64,000 nucleotides of DNA from SAR86 cluster bacterium AG-349-I13 (GTDB taxonomy: Bacteria > Pseudomonadota > Gammaproteobacteria > Magnimaribacterales > TMED112): the NCBI GenBank assembly GCA_003278815.1, contig QCDB01000003.1, positions 44,707 through 108,706 on the forward strand, given 5' to 3'. The position numbers and the translations under genes are program-made. The notes below the pieces were generated by a model that worked only from the letters and a program-made list of their open reading frames with translations, did not search any database and was not told the DNA's origin. Positions 35,833-46,461 of this stretch are shown in pieces (within the stretch, counting starts at the first letter, position 1; every line of letters begins with the position of its first letter).

Positions 35833-37296
35833 CTACTCAAACCATGGCTTTCTAGCCTCCATTATAAGAGCTGAAGCTTCTTTATCAGATATTGTATCTG
35901 AAATATCTTGCAACTCTCCAACAGACATTTCTGCTAACTCTTCGAGTTTTTTGATGTTGTTTGAACTTAATGCACTTAAAACTTCATTTGTAATTCCGTT
36001 TAAATTCACTAAATCCTCTTCCATTGTCGGATCATTAAAATCTGCATTGAATGCATCCTGAAGTAAAAGCTCATTAGCTTTATCGAGTAGTTCAGTTGCT
36101 CTTTTTTCATTCCCAAAAATATCGGAAAGCATATTTGAATCAAGATCAACAATTTTCTCTAAATTATCTAACTCTTTGCTAACTATTTCAGTTTTTTCTT
36201 TTTCAGTCAGATCAAGTCTTTTTGCAAGCCCATCATACTTTTCTACTAGACTTGAATCCTGATATTCTTTGAATTGTTCTTTGTTTAATACTTGAAATGA
36301 CCAACCTATCATATGTGTCATGAGTCTTAAATTTTGACCATTTTTTCCAATAATTTGTGCTTGATTTTCTTCTTCAACTTCTAAAATAAGTGTAGAGGTT
36401 CTTTCATCCACTAATATTGAATATATTTTTACTGGAGCTAAACAATTAACCACAAATTCAGCAGGATTGTCACTATGAATAAAAATATCAATGCGCTCAT
36501 TTCCAATTTCATTTGATACAGCCTGAACCCTTGATCCTCTCATCCCAACACAAGCTCCGACTGGATCAATTCGACCATCATAAGTTTTGACGGCAATTTT
36601 TGACCTGTAGCCAGGATCTCGAGCTATTGCTTTGATTTCAATTGTACCTTCTGATATTTCTGGTACTTCCTGAGTAAAAAGTTGGACCACTAATCGTTCA
36701 TCTGTTCGACTTAAAATAATTTGGGGGCCCCTAGGAGTGCTCACAATTTCTTTGATAATGGCCCTAACACGATCATTTAACTTAAATATTTCACCAGGTA
36801 TTATTTGATCACGAGGTATTTGAGCATTTAGGTCTTCTTCAATCTCTAAGAGGAGAAAATCTCTGTTGATTCTTTTAACTTGTCCAGAGATTACTTCGCC
36901 TACCAAATTTTCGTATTTCTTAGTTATTTTGCTTCTTTCTGCTTCTCTTACTTTTTGAATAATTACTTGTTTGGCCGCTTGCGCTGAAATTCTCCCAAAA
37001 TCTATATTTTCAATTTCTTTACTTGCTGTGCCCTCATCAACTTCATGTCCATCTAAATCTGATTCAAGTATTTGAAATACATCGCTTTCATCTATTTCTT
37101 TAACAATATCCCACTTCCTGAAGGTTTTATATTCACCGGTACTCATGTCAATAACAACATCAATATTAGCTTCATCATCCACTAATTTTTTGGTAGCACT
37201 AGAAATTGCTTCTTCAAGTGCATGAAATATTATTGTTTTATCTACTCCTTTCTCCATAGAGACTGAAGCGACAACATCTAAAATCTGTTTATTCAT
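35833..37296 (-). CDS. nusA: Transcription termination/antitermination factor NusA
   Basis: RNA-polymerase-associated factor for pausing, termination and antitermination. The 487 residues contain the N-terminal polymerase-binding domain, an S1 domain (about 135-200, VGEVISGQVKRINRDF), two KH domains with GMRGSRVQAV and IIGKNGQNLRLM, and an acidic C-terminus with two helix-hairpin-type repeats (LVNLNGITNEVLSAL near the end). Length is close to E. coli (495). It overlaps rimP by 8 bases. Confidence 0.97.
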   Translation of the reverse strand: MNKQILDVVASVSMEKGVDKTIIFHALEEAISSATKKLVDDEANIDVVIDMSTGEYKTFRKWDIVKEIDESDVFQILESDLDGHEVDEGTASKEIENIDFGRISAQAAKQVIIQKVREAERSKITKKYENLVGEVISGQVKRINRDFLLLEIEEDLNAQIPRDQIIPGEIFKLNDRVRAIIKEIVSTPRGPQIILSRTDERLVVQLFTQEVPEISEGTIEIKAIARDPGYRSKIAVKTYDGRIDPVGACVGMRGSRVQAVSNEIGNERIDIFIHSDNPAEFVVNCLAPVKIYSILVDERTSTLILEVEEENQAQIIGKNGQNLRLMTHMIGWSFQVLNKEQFKEYQDSSLVEKYDGLAKRLDLTEKEKTEIVSKELDNLEKIVDLDSNMLSDIFGNEKRATELLDKANELLLQDAFNADFNDPTMEEDLVNLNGITNEVLSALSSNNIKKLEELAEMSVGELQDISDTISDKEASALIMEARKPWFE

Positions 37297-37765
37297 TCTT
37301 TTTTTTCTCTATTTGATCATCTAAATCAAGTTTACATACTTCAATATTGCTTAATTCAAGCAATAGGGTTTCTCCTTCTGTTTTGACAGAAATTTCTGAA
37401 TCCAAAACTTCAAGGAGAGTACCTTTTAATTTTCTAAGGTTATTCACCTTAGAGAAGAGTGATAATGATACTACATCTCCAACAAATTTTTTATATTGTT
37501 TTTGATTAAATAGTTTTCTATCTAAACCAGGAGATGAAACTTCAAAAAAGGCAAATTCTGTAAAAATTGATTCGTGTTGAAAATAATAATCAATTTCCCT
37601 ACTAACCTTTGCACAATCATCAATGTCAACTCCTTGAATTGCGTCAATATATATTCTCAATAAACGGCCCTTTCCTTTTGCAGATCCAAACTCTATTCCC
37701 CAGAGCTCACATCCAGTTTCCTCAATTATTGGGGTTAAAAAGGCTTCAATATCTCTCTTTATCAT
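37289..37765 (-). CDS. rimP: Ribosome maturation factor RimP
   Basis: Assists 30S assembly. I start it at 37765, giving 158 residues (about 150 is usual); an upstream in-frame ATG at 37798 lies inside the tRNA gene. Motifs: LWGIEFGSAKGKGRLLRIYID and VSSPGLDRKLF. Only 6 bases (ATTACA) separate the tRNA CCA end from the ATG, and no Shine-Dalgarno is present. tRNA(fMet)-rimP-nusA-infB is the standard order. Confidence 0.93.
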   Translation of the reverse strand: MIKRDIEAFLTPIIEETGCELWGIEFGSAKGKGRLLRIYIDAIQGVDIDDCAKVSREIDYYFQHESIFTEFAFFEVSSPGLDRKLFNQKQYKKFVGDVVSLSLFSKVNNLRKLKGTLLEVLDSEISVKTEGETLLLELSNIEVCKLDLDDQIEKKKNE

Positions 37766-37771
37766 TGTAAT

Positions 37772-37848
<77 letters not shown>

Positions 37849-37858
37849 GTGACGTTAA

Positions 37859-37887
37859 AGGATAGTTAAAAGACTTAGAATGGTCAA
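37859..37887 (-). promoter_or_regulatory. Promoter of tRNA-fMet and the rimP-nusA operon
   Basis: On the minus strand TTGACC (37882-37887) and TATCCT (37859-37864) are separated by exactly 17 bases. A start near 37852 would precede the tRNA by a few bases. This is the best sigma-70-type promoter in the window. It overlaps the region needed by the divergent tRNA(Leu) promoter. Confidence 0.7.
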
Positions 37888-37898
37888 TATTTATAGAC

Positions 37899-37904
37899 TA
37901 TAAT
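37899..37904 (+). promoter_or_regulatory. -10 box TATAAT of tRNA-Leu
   Basis: A perfect TATAAT ends 19 bases before the tRNA-Leu gene, in the 75-base gap between the two divergent tRNAs. No good -35 sequence is seen at the right distance; its -35 region would overlap the promoter of tRNA(fMet). Confidence 0.55.
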
Positions 37905-37923
37905 TTACTCTTTCTTAAACTTT

Positions 37924-38009
37924 GCCGAAGTGGCGGAATTGGTAGACGCGCTATCTTGAGGGGGTAGTAAGCAATGCTTGTGAGGGTTCAAGTCCCTCCT
38001 TCGGCACCA
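37924..38009 (+). tRNA. tRNA-Leu (anticodon GAG)
   Basis: An 86-base type II tRNA with encoded CCA and a long variable arm. The acceptor stem GCCGAAG pairs with CTTCGGC, the anticodon stem-loop is CTATC-TTGAGGG-GGTAG with GAG, and the T-arm is GAGGGTTCAAGTCCCTC. E. coli leuU has the same anticodon and lies at the same place between secG and metY, but on the secG strand; here it points the other way. Its 3' end is 1 base from the secG stop. Confidence 0.96.
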
Positions 38010-38010
38010 T

Positions 38011-38298
38011 TTATTCTACTGGTGGTTCATCAAAGACTTCTTCAATCAAATCCTCACTTACATTCAATGTAAGTTCTTGTTTTGAAATATATGCAAGCAA
38101 TAAACAAAGAATAAAGAATACAGTTATCAGACCCCAAGTTAATTTAGAGAAAAAGTTTGAAGGTCCGAGTGGGCCAAACAAAGAATCTGAGCTACCGCCC
38201 CCAAAAGCTGACCCCAAGTCAGACCCTTTACCTTGTTGCAACATGATTGAGCCAACAATCATGACAGCTAATATAACTAACAAAATCTTGATCAACAT
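38011..38298 (-). CDS. secG: Protein translocase subunit SecG
   Basis: Small SecYEG channel subunit, 95 residues. Helix 1 (about 3-15) is followed by the conserved MLQQGKGSDLGSAFGGGSS and FGPLGPSNFF loop, then helix 2 and an acidic C-terminal tail. It overlaps tpiA by 7 bases. Its stop is followed at once, on the other strand, by the tRNA-Leu gene. Confidence 0.95.
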   Translation of the reverse strand: MLIKILLVILAVMIVGSIMLQQGKGSDLGSAFGGGSSDSLFGPLGPSNFFSKLTWGLITVFFILCLLLAYISKQELTLNVSEDLIEEVFDEPPVE

Positions 38299-38984
38299 AA
38301 CTGCGCTATCTTAGCAAATTCTTTGGGGTTTAGAGAAGCCCCTCCTACTAAAAGACCATCAATATCTGTTTTATCCGAAATACTGGAGGCATTTGAAGAA
38401 TTTACACTACCACCATAAAGAACCTTAATTGGTTTGTGGAATTTACTTCTAATAGAATCTATAGCCAACTGAATATCATTTATTTCAGGAATTAATCCTG
38501 TCCCAATTGACCATATTGGTTCGTAAGCTATGATTAAATTCTCTTGATCTGAATCAATTAAATCTAATTGTTCTGTAAGATAATCTGTTGTTTTTGAAGC
38601 TTCTTTTATTTTTAGTGGCTCTCCGATACATAAGATCGGCTGTAATGATTCTTTTTTTAATTGATCAAACTTTTGTTTAATTATCTCATTCGTTTCCGTC
38701 AAAAACTGTCTCGCTTCTGAATGACCAATTAAACAATATTTAGCTCCACAGTCTTTTAACATCTCAGCTGAGAGTTGTGATGTAAATGCTCCAGAGTCTT
38801 CGTTTGAGACATTTTGTCCAGACAAAGCTAAACCTCTATTATTAAAAGTTAGTAAATAAGGTGATGGCAAGGCAACTATAATGCTATTAGCCGATTCTTG
38901 TTCTGCAAAAAAATCTTTTATCCAACTTTCAATGAAATCTTTTGATCCATTCATTTTAAAGTTTGCGATAACTAACTTTGACAT
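38292..38984 (-). CDS. tpiA: Triosephosphate isomerase
   Basis: Glycolytic/gluconeogenic isomerase, 230 residues, about 25 shorter than E. coli TpiA. Catalytic residues are visible: Lys in NFKMNG near 11, His in LIGHSEAR near 89 and Glu in IAYEPIWSIGTG near 150. The phosphate loop LYGGSVNSSN is near 190. tpiA-secG following glmM is the Pseudomonas-type order. It overlaps glmM by one base. Confidence 0.95.
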   Translation of the reverse strand: MSKLVIANFKMNGSKDFIESWIKDFFAEQESANSIIVALPSPYLLTFNNRGLALSGQNVSNEDSGAFTSQLSAEMLKDCGAKYCLIGHSEARQFLTETNEIIKQKFDQLKKESLQPILCIGEPLKIKEASKTTDYLTEQLDLIDSDQENLIIAYEPIWSIGTGLIPEINDIQLAIDSIRSKFHKPIKVLYGGSVNSSNASSISDKTDIDGLLVGGASLNPKEFAKIAQLC

Positions 38985-40294
38985 TACGAGATTAAACTTT
39001 CAATTTCTCCTAGAATAAAATCTTTATCTTTCTCCGTTTCTGCCTCAACCATAGCTCTAATTATTGGCTCTGTTCCAGATTTTCTAACTGATATTCTTGC
39101 TTCAGGATGATTCTTTTTGAGTTTATTAATACTCTCGATAAATATTTCAGATTCAACTACTTCAATATCAGAAACAGAAAAATTCTTTAAGCTTAATGGT
39201 TTGTAATCTATATTTTTTTTAATTTCTGCAATAGTAGTATCTAGCTCTTGCAGCGCGGCTAAAGTTTGAATCAACGCTATGTTTGCATCACCACTCTCAG
39301 AGAACTCTCTTTGAATTACGTGACCGGATGGTTCTGCTCCAACATTTAGATTATGTTTTACCAATTCTCTTGATATGTATTTATCGCCCACATCCGTTCT
39401 CAAAAAGCTTACACCAAGCTTGCCAAGCGCTTCTACTACACCTTGATTGGACATTGTTGTTCCAACCACTGTATCTGAATGATCTTTGCCAATCATTTTA
39501 TTTCTAGAAGCTAAGGTATATAAGATATCATCACCTGTAAAAATCGTACCTTTATTATCGGAGAGAACTATCCTATCTCCATCTCCATCAACTGCTACAC
39601 AGTAATCAAATTCATAATTCTGTGCATATTCAGCAAATAATTCTTGGTTTAGAACAGCGCTGTTTACATTAATGTTGAAGCCATCAGGATCGCAGTTTAT
39701 ATTTATAGTTTTTGCACCTAATTCCCTAAGCAACATGGGGGTGATTTTATAGTTTGCCCCATTAGCCGCATCCACAAGTATGGTTTTATTTTGAAGGCTA
39801 TAATTTCCTTTGAGGGTACTTTTACAATATTCGACGTATCTACCCGAAGCACTGTCTATTCTGAAAGCTTTTCCTAAATGTTTTGCTTTTACTGGTTCAT
39901 TCGGTTTTTCAAGTTTGTTTTCTATTTTTTGCTCAAGATTTTCTGAGATTTTTCTTCCATATCTATTGAAGAACTTTACGCCATTATCATAAAAAGGATT
40001 ATGGCTTGCACTTATTACAACACCAAATTGTCCAGCATAAGTTGCTGTTAAGAATGAAACTGCTGGCGTTGGAATTGGGCCTGCTAACTTAACGTCAATT
40101 CCAGCTGATATAAAGCCCGCTTGCAATGCAGCCTCTAACATATAACCTGAAACTCTTGTATCTTTGCCTATGATTACTGAATCATACCCTTTCTCTTTAA
40201 TCACAGTACCTGTGTGAAAACCTAACTTTAAACAAAAATCAGGCGTAATTATAGTATCTGCTGGACCTCTAAATCCGTCGGTTCCGAATTTCAT
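38984..40294 (-). CDS. glmM: Phosphoglucosamine mutase GlmM
   Basis: Converts glucosamine-6-phosphate to glucosamine-1-phosphate for UDP-GlcNAc, feeding peptidoglycan and LPS. The 436 residues have GTDGFRG at the N-terminus, the phosphoserine loop in ISASHNPF near 99, the metal loop DGDGDRIVLSD near 235 and the C-terminal RKSGTEP. folP, which separates ftsH and glmM in E. coli, is not here; glmM abuts ftsH. Confidence 0.96.
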   Translation of the reverse strand: MKFGTDGFRGPADTIITPDFCLKLGFHTGTVIKEKGYDSVIIGKDTRVSGYMLEAALQAGFISAGIDVKLAGPIPTPAVSFLTATYAGQFGVVISASHNPFYDNGVKFFNRYGRKISENLEQKIENKLEKPNEPVKAKHLGKAFRIDSASGRYVEYCKSTLKGNYSLQNKTILVDAANGANYKITPMLLRELGAKTININCDPDGFNINVNSAVLNQELFAEYAQNYEFDYCVAVDGDGDRIVLSDNKGTIFTGDDILYTLASRNKMIGKDHSDTVVGTTMSNQGVVEALGKLGVSFLRTDVGDKYISRELVKHNLNVGAEPSGHVIQREFSESGDANIALIQTLAALQELDTTIAEIKKNIDYKPLSLKNFSVSDIEVVESEIFIESINKLKKNHPEARISVRKSGTEPIIRAMVEAETEKDKDFILGEIESLIS

Positions 40295-42199
40295 TTAAGT
40301 CCCTTGAATAGGTTTTGAGGAACTTGAGACTTTTGTTTTTTTTGTTTTATCTTGATCGTTATCATCACTTTTATCTCGTGGCAATGCACCAGCCATTATA
40401 TCTGAAATTTGATCTTGATCTATAGTCTCATATTTTAATAATGCATCTGCCATGTTATGTAACTTATCGAGATTAGCTGCAAGAATTGATCCAGCTTTTT
40501 CATAACAGGACTGGATGATTGACCTGACCTCATCATCGATTTGCTTTGCTGTTTCCTCTGAGAAAATTCTTTTCTTTGAGCCTGCAGATCTACCTAGAAA
40601 CGGGTTCTCGTCTTCATCGTCATATTTTAGTGTCCCTAATTTATCTGAAAAACCCCACTTAGTAACCATATTTCTTGCTAAGTCAGTTGCTCGTTCAATA
40701 TCATTAGAAGCTCCTGTTGTAATACCGTCTTTGCCATTAATAATTTCTTCAGCTACCCTACCGCCGAAAAGGCTAGTAATTTGACTAATAAGGGCAGTCT
40801 TTGAGTAAGTATAAACGTCCTCTTCAGGCAAGAACATTGTTACACCTAAAGCTCTTCCTCTAGGTATTATGGTCACTTTATAAACTGGACTATGTTCAGG
40901 TAAATTTAAACCAACTATTGCATGGCCAGCTTCATGATAAGCTGTAAGTTTCTTCTGTTCTTCGTTGAGAATCATTGATTTTCTCTCAGACCCCATCATT
41001 ATTTTATCTTTTGCAAAATCTAATTCTGATTGTGAGACTTTTTTAAGATTTTTCCTGGCAGACAACAAAGCTGCTTCGTTAACTAAATTTGCAAGGTCAG
41101 CTCCTGAAAAACCTGGTGTCCCTCTTGCAATTACATTTGGTTCTACCGATTTGTCAATTGGAACTTTCTTTAAATGTACATTTAGAATTTGCTCTCTACC
41201 TTTGATATCTGGTAGTCCTACCATTACTTGTCTATCGAATCTGCCGGGCCTTAAGAGCGCAGCGTCAAGTACATCTGGTCTATTTGTAGCAGCAATTACA
41301 ATGACTCCAAGATTTTCCTCAAAACCGTCCATTTCAACTAGCAATTGGTTGAGTGTTTGCTCTCTTTCGTCATGGCCACCACCTAAACCCGCTCCCCTCT
41401 GTCTTCCTACTGCGTCAATTTCATCTATAAAGACAATACATGGTGAGTGTTTTTTTGCTTGTTCAAACATATCTCTTACCCTTGAAGCGCCAACACCAAC
41501 AAACATTTCTACAAAATCGGAGCCTGAAATGGTAAAAAACGGTACTTTTGCTTCGCCAGCTACTGCTCTTGCGAGCAAAGTTTTTCCAGTTCCTGGAGGA
41601 CCAACCATCAATATACCCCTAGGAATTTTCCCTCCAACTTTAATAAATTTTGCTGGGTCTTTTAGGAAATCTACTAACTCTTTGACGTCTTCCTTAGCTT
41701 CTTCACAACCTGCAACATCTGTAAAGTTTGTTTTGACGTGTCCACCATCTAGAAGTTTTGCTTTACTTCTACCAAAAGTCATTGGACCACCTTTGCCACC
41801 AACACCCCCTTGCATATTCCTCATAAATATAAAGAAAATTGCCAGTAGAAGTAGTAATGGAAATGCGCCTATTAGAAGTTGTGACCACACGCTTGGTTTT
41901 TCTAGAGCCTCAAATGCTATTTCCACATCTGCTTCGGTCAGGCTTTCATTAAGATCTTGATCACTTATGTAAGCTGGTTTCTGCGTCGTATATTTTGTTC
42001 CATTGAATCTTTCAACTTCTACAGTCATCTGATCGCCTTTGTAGACAATTGATTTAACCTTCTTACCTTTAACTTCTTGCTTGAATTCAGAATATGTTAA
42101 TTCTTCTTTAAGTGTGCTTGCAGAGTAGTTATCCAGCAGTATGAACATTAAAGTTCCTGCTACCAGCCAAAATAAAATGTTTCTCCCAAAGTTTTTCAT
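40295..42199 (-). CDS. ftsH: ATP-dependent zinc metalloprotease FtsH
   Basis: Membrane-bound AAA protease that removes misfolded membrane proteins and, in E. coli, LpxC. The 634 residues show two transmembrane helices (about 8-22 and 108-126), Walker A GPPGTGKT near 200, Walker [12 protein letters not shown] near 258, the second region of homology around [17 protein letters not shown], and the zinc site HEAGH near 420. It ends in a Lys/Asp/Ser-rich tail. Confidence 0.97.
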   Translation of the reverse strand: MKNFGRNILFWLVAGTLMFILLDNYSASTLKEELTYSEFKQEVKGKKVKSIVYKGDQMTVEVERFNGTKYTTQKPAYISDQDLNESLTEADVEIAFEALEKPSVWSQLLIGAFPLLLLLAIFFIFMRNMQGGVGGKGGPMTFGRSKAKLLDGGHVKTNFTDVAGCEEAKEDVKELVDFLKDPAKFIKVGGKIPRGILMVGPPGTGKTLLARAVAGEAKVPFFTISGSDFVEMFVGVGASRVRDMFEQAKKHSPCIVFIDEIDAVGRQRGAGLGGGHDEREQTLNQLLVEMDGFEENLGVIVIAATNRPDVLDAALLRPGRFDRQVMVGLPDIKGREQILNVHLKKVPIDKSVEPNVIARGTPGFSGADLANLVNEAALLSARKNLKKVSQSELDFAKDKIMMGSERKSMILNEEQKKLTAYHEAGHAIVGLNLPEHSPVYKVTIIPRGRALGVTMFLPEEDVYTYSKTALISQITSLFGGRVAEEIINGKDGITTGASNDIERATDLARNMVTKWGFSDKLGTLKYDDEDENPFLGRSAGSKKRIFSEETAKQIDDEVRSIIQSCYEKAGSILAANLDKLHNMADALLKYETIDQDQISDIMAGALPRDKSDDNDQDKTKKTKVSSSSKPIQGT

Positions 42200-42206
42200 G
42201 TTTCTT

Positions 42207-42785
42207 TTATTTAGGGACTAATCCTAACAAATAAACCTCAGCAGAAGAAGTTTTTGAAGCCTTAGGTTTTTCTGTAAAAACTCTTTCAAAGCTCTGTTCA
42301 AATTCTTTTTTCAATGTTTTAAGGTTTTGATTGGTAAATGTTTTTATAAGTAATGCTCCTTTTGAACTTAGAATTTTTTTTGATAGATTAAGGCAAAATA
42401 AGTTCAATTCTTTATTTGCTTCATCATCTATTAATTTAATACCAGATAAGTTGACTGACATATCGCTGAGTATTAGGTCTGGCTCAATGCTCAAATCACT
42501 TATAAATTTTTCAAATTCATTTGAGTAAAGATCTAAATTATGAAAATCAACACCTTCTACTTTTTCCATTGGCAGCAAATCAAATGCATGACATTTTGTG
42601 CTGTCCTTTTTTAGTTTTGAAATTACTTGCGACCATCCACCGGGTGCAGAGCCTAGCTCAATAATCATATCAGAATTCTTAATTAACTTGTGCAGTTCAT
42701 TAATTTGCAACAATTTATATGATGCTCTTGATCTATACCCTTCTTCTTTTGCTTTTTTAGCCCAGGTATCTTGTATCTCTTTCAA
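42207..42785 (-). CDS. rlmE: 23S rRNA 2'-O-methyltransferase RlmE
   Basis: Methylates U2552 of 23S rRNA; rlmE-ftsH is the classical heat-shock pair in E. coli. The 192 residues have the KDKE set: Lys in YRSRASYKL near 24, Asp in [10 protein letters not shown] near 110, Lys in LLIKTF near 150 and Glu in SAEVYLLG near 184. The SAM loop is [11 protein letters not shown]. It overlaps greA by 4 bases. Confidence 0.95.
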   Translation of the reverse strand: MKEIQDTWAKKAKEEGYRSRASYKLLQINELHKLIKNSDMIIELGSAPGGWSQVISKLKKDSTKCHAFDLLPMEKVEGVDFHNLDLYSNEFEKFISDLSIEPDLILSDMSVNLSGIKLIDDEANKELNLFCLNLSKKILSSKGALLIKTFTNQNLKTLKKEFEQSFERVFTEKPKASKTSSAEVYLLGLVPK

Positions 42786-43258
42786 ATTAATTTGATTTCA
42801 GTAATTTCGTATTCTTTGATGCCACCCGGAGTGTCTACTTCAACAAATTCTCCGAGTTCTTTTTTAATTAAGGATCTAGCTATTGGGGTTGTAAAGGAAA
42901 TGGTATTTTTCTCGATATCTGCTTCAGCATCTCCAACTATTTGATAAGTTTTTTTCTCGTCAGATTCTAAATCTTTAATGGTTACAGTTGAGCCAAAAAT
43001 TACTCTATCTTCAACCCCCATTGTTTTATATTCGACAACTTGTGAAACTGACAATACTTCCTCTAGTTCTCTTATTCTTGCTTCGTTGAGCCCTTGTTCT
43101 TCCCGTGCTGCATGATATTCTGCATTTTCTTTTAAGTCTCCATGCGCCCGTGCTTCTGAAATAGCATCTATAATTTCTTGTCTTTTAATATTTTTTAAAT
43201 GATCTAGTTCAGATCTTAGTTTGGTTTGTCCTTCTGGAGTAATTGGCTTTTTTTCCAT
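42782..43258 (-). CDS. greA: Transcription elongation factor GreA
   Basis: Stimulates RNA cleavage by backtracked RNA polymerase. The 158 residues match E. coli GreA: an N-terminal coiled coil with the tip acidic pair in ARAHGDLKENAEYHAAREEQ, then a C-terminal FKBP-like domain (FTTPIARSLIKKELGEFVEV). carA-carB-greA is a conserved order. It lies 2 bases after carB. Confidence 0.96.
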   Translation of the reverse strand: MEKKPITPEGQTKLRSELDHLKNIKRQEIIDAISEARAHGDLKENAEYHAAREEQGLNEARIRELEEVLSVSQVVEYKTMGVEDRVIFGSTVTIKDLESDEKKTYQIVGDAEADIEKNTISFTTPIARSLIKKELGEFVEVDTPGGIKEYEITEIKLI

Positions 43259-43260
43259 CT

Positions 43261-46200
43261 TTAAGATAATTGAAGTGGTTTATATTCCCAATTCTCCACT
43301 CCTTTTTCTAAAGATTCAACAATTGCGAAGCCTCCAGAAATAGTTGTAGTAAAAAATATACTGTGTTCTAAAGCAGATCTTCTAATAGAAAATGAATCTT
43401 TGATAGATTGTCTGCCTTCTGTAGTATTGATAATCATATCTATTTCTTTGTTTAAAATAGCATCAACAATATGGGGCCTCCCTTCCATTACTTTATTTAT
43501 AATACTCACTTTAATGCCTGAATCTTTAAGAGCCTTTGCTGTTCCCTTAGTAGCCACTATTTCAAAACCTAAATTGACTAATTTAGAACATAAATCAGGA
43601 AGATACTTTCTATCTTTATCTTTAACGCTTACAAAAACATTTCCATTATTTGGTATAGTCTCACCTGCGCCCTTAATTGCCTTCCCAAAAGCTTCGCCAA
43701 AACAATCACCTCTACCCATAACCTCTCCAGTTGATTTCATTTCTGGACCAAGAATAGGATCAACTTTTCTAAATTTATTAAAAGGGAAAACTGGAGCTTT
43801 TACTGCATAATTAGTTGGCATTATTTCTGCGTCAAGTCCAAGGTCACTCAATGATTTTCCAGTTATTACTTTAGATGCAATTTTGGCAAGGGAATTGCCG
43901 ATACATTTCGAAAGAAAAGGAATCGTTCTTGAAGCTCTGGGGTTAACCTCAATCATGTAAAACTTATCATCTTTAATAGCAACTTGCGCATTCATAAGGC
44001 CAACAACATTTAATTTTTTTGCAACTGCTTTAATCTCTTTTTTTAATGCATGAAGCTGCGTATCTCCGACACTGTAGGGTGGAAAGGAACAAGAACTATC
44101 GCCAGAATGTATTCCAGCTTCTTCAATATGTTGCAAAACACCTCCAATCAGTGTTTTTTCACCATCGCAAATGACATCGATATCAAGTTCAATAGCATCG
44201 TCTAAAAACTTCTCAATTAAAAGCGGGTTATCAGGAGATATGTTCGCAACTTTATTCAAGTAATTATTAAAATCACTGTCAGTGTATATCAGTTCCATTG
44301 CTCTCCCTCCAAGAACATAAGATGGTCTAACAATGACTGGATAACTTAATTCCATTACAGCTTTTTTTGCATCTTCTGGAGACTGAGCGATTCTGTTTTC
44401 AGGCTGAAGAAAATTAAATTCTGACAAAAAAGTTTTAAATTTTTCCCTGTTTTCAGCTATATCAATAGATGAAGGGGGTGTTCCAAGGATTTTTATACCA
44501 TTTCTCTCAAATTCATCGGTAAGTTTTAGTGGAGTTTGACCACCAAATTGAACCACTACTCCATATGGATTTTCATGTCTGATAATTTCAAAGACATCTT
44601 CTGCTACTATAGGTTCAAAATATAATTTATCGGAAACGTCGAAATCTGTTGAGACTGTCTCAGGATTAGAGTTAATCATTATTGTTTCGATATTTTCTTC
44701 TCTAAAAGCTAAAGCAGCCTGAACACAACAATAATCAAATTCAATTCCCTGTCCAATTCGGTTTGGACCACTTCCTAAAACGACAATTTTTTTCTTACTA
44801 GAGACTTCTGACTCGTTAAATTCCTCATAGGTTGAATATAAATAATTAGTAGTACTATCAAATTCTGCTGCACATGAATCTACCCTTTTAAAGACTGGAT
44901 GCACACCCAATTTATATCTATGATCTCGAACTTCTTGCTCACTTATATTTAAGAGTTTTGCTATTCTTGCATCTGAAAATCCTTTCTTTTTATAGGATTT
45001 CATTTCCTTAGCTTCGATCTTCTCTAAATTTGTATTTTGAATAGACTTTTCATCGTTAACAATATCTTTAATTTGGTGAAGAAACCATTTATCAACTTTA
45101 CACGAAACAAATACTTCATCCATAGACCAGCCCCTTCTAAAAGCGTCTGCAATAAACCACAAACGCTTTTCACCTGGCGTTGATAGCTCAAGTTTTAGTG
45201 CTCCATTACCTTCGTTTTCTTTTAAAATGCTCGATAATCCATTTAGCCCATTCTCCATTGATCTGATAGCTTTCTGGAAAGATTCTTGAAAATTTCTACC
45301 AATCGCCATGACTTCGCCTACTGATTTCATTTGAGTCGTTAATCTAGGATCAGTTTCAGGAAATTTTTCAAAATTAAATCTAGGAATTTTAGTAACGACG
45401 TAATCAATTGTTGGTTCAAATGAAGCAGGAGTCTTTCCGTCGGTAATATCATTCTTCAGTTCATCTAACGTATAGCCTACTGCAAGTAATGCTGCTACTT
45501 TTGCAATAGGGAAGCCAGTGGCTTTTGAGGCTAGCGCAGATGATCTGCTTACTCTTGGATTCATTTCTATCACGACTAGACGCCCAGTTTCTGGATCTTG
45601 TGCAAATTGAACGTTTGATCCTCCAGTCTCTACACCAATTCTCCTCAGAACTTTAAAAGATGCGTCTCTCATTTCTTGATATTCTTTATCAGTCAAAGTT
45701 TGTGCTGGTGCTACGGTGATTGAATCGCCCGTGTGCACTCCCATTGGATCAACATTTTCAATTGAACAAACGATAATACAGTTGTCGTTTTTATCTCTGA
45801 CTACTTCCATTTCAAATTCCTTCCAACCAACCAGCGATTCATCAATCAAAAGTTCTTTAGTAGGTGAAAGCTTTAAACCATTCATACAAATTTCTTCAAA
45901 TTCTTTTAGGTTGTAAGCGATTCCACCTCCTGTGCCTCCTAATGTAAATGATGGTCTAATTACACATGGCAAGCCTATGTCTTTGTAAATTTTCCAAGCA
46001 TCTTCCATTGAATGCGCAAAACCTGATCGTGGTGTATCAAGACCAAGCTCTTTCATGCATTTATCAAATTTTTCTCTATCTTCGGCATTATCAATCGCCT
46101 CTCTGTTTGCCCCAATCATTTCAACTGAGTGCTTTTCAAGTATGCCTCTTTTAGCTAAATCTAAGGAAACATTTAAGCCTGTTTGACCACCCATAGTTGG

Positions 46201-46461
46201 CAGGATTGCATCAGGTTTTTCTTTTTCAATAATCTTTTCAAGAGTCTGCCAATCTACTGGTTCAATATAGGTTGCATCTGCTACTTCGGGATCTGTCATT
46301 ATGGTTGCTGGATTGGAATTTACTAACACAACCCTGTACCCATTATCTCGCAAAGCTTTACATGCTTGTGTACCTGAATAATCAAATTCACAAGCTTGCC
46401 CTATAATTATTGGACCTGAGCCTACAATCAAAATAGTTTTTATATCTTCTCTTTTAGGCAT
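43261..46461 (-). CDS. carB: Carbamoyl-phosphate synthase large subunit
   Basis: Makes carbamoyl phosphate for arginine and pyrimidines from bicarbonate, ammonia and two ATP. The 1066 residues have the duplicated ATP-grasp halves (carboxy-phosphate half about 1-400 with [15 protein letters not shown], carbamate half about 550-930 with [15 protein letters not shown]), the oligomerisation domain between them, and the C-terminal MGS-like allosteric domain. Overlaps carA by 8 bases. Confidence 0.97.
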   Translation of the reverse strand: MPKREDIKTILIVGSGPIIIGQACEFDYSGTQACKALRDNGYRVVLVNSNPATIMTDPEVADATYIEPVDWQTLEKIIEKEKPDAILPTMGGQTGLNVSLDLAKRGILEKHSVEMIGANREAIDNAEDREKFDKCMKELGLDTPRSGFAHSMEDAWKIYKDIGLPCVIRPSFTLGGTGGGIAYNLKEFEEICMNGLKLSPTKELLIDESLVGWKEFEMEVVRDKNDNCIIVCSIENVDPMGVHTGDSITVAPAQTLTDKEYQEMRDASFKVLRRIGVETGGSNVQFAQDPETGRLVVIEMNPRVSRSSALASKATGFPIAKVAALLAVGYTLDELKNDITDGKTPASFEPTIDYVVTKIPRFNFEKFPETDPRLTTQMKSVGEVMAIGRNFQESFQKAIRSMENGLNGLSSILKENEGNGALKLELSTPGEKRLWFIADAFRRGWSMDEVFVSCKVDKWFLHQIKDIVNDEKSIQNTNLEKIEAKEMKSYKKKGFSDARIAKLLNISEQEVRDHRYKLGVHPVFKRVDSCAAEFDSTTNYLYSTYEEFNESEVSSKKKIVVLGSGPNRIGQGIEFDYCCVQAALAFREENIETIMINSNPETVSTDFDVSDKLYFEPIVAEDVFEIIRHENPYGVVVQFGGQTPLKLTDEFERNGIKILGTPPSSIDIAENREKFKTFLSEFNFLQPENRIAQSPEDAKKAVMELSYPVIVRPSYVLGGRAMELIYTDSDFNNYLNKVANISPDNPLLIEKFLDDAIELDIDVICDGEKTLIGGVLQHIEEAGIHSGDSSCSFPPYSVGDTQLHALKKEIKAVAKKLNVVGLMNAQVAIKDDKFYMIEVNPRASRTIPFLSKCIGNSLAKIASKVITGKSLSDLGLDAEIMPTNYAVKAPVFPFNKFRKVDPILGPEMKSTGEVMGRGDCFGEAFGKAIKGAGETIPNNGNVFVSVKDKDRKYLPDLCSKLVNLGFEIVATKGTAKALKDSGIKVSIINKVMEGRPHIVDAILNKEIDMIINTTEGRQSIKDSFSIRRSALEHSIFFTTTISGGFAIVESLEKGVENWEYKPLQLS

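Noticed and set aside
40965..41960. A 331-codon open frame on the plus strand inside ftsH
   Set aside because: It lies fully antisense to a highly conserved gene, and its translation is rich in Ser, Pro and Ile with no domain pattern. It is a by-product of ftsH codon use.
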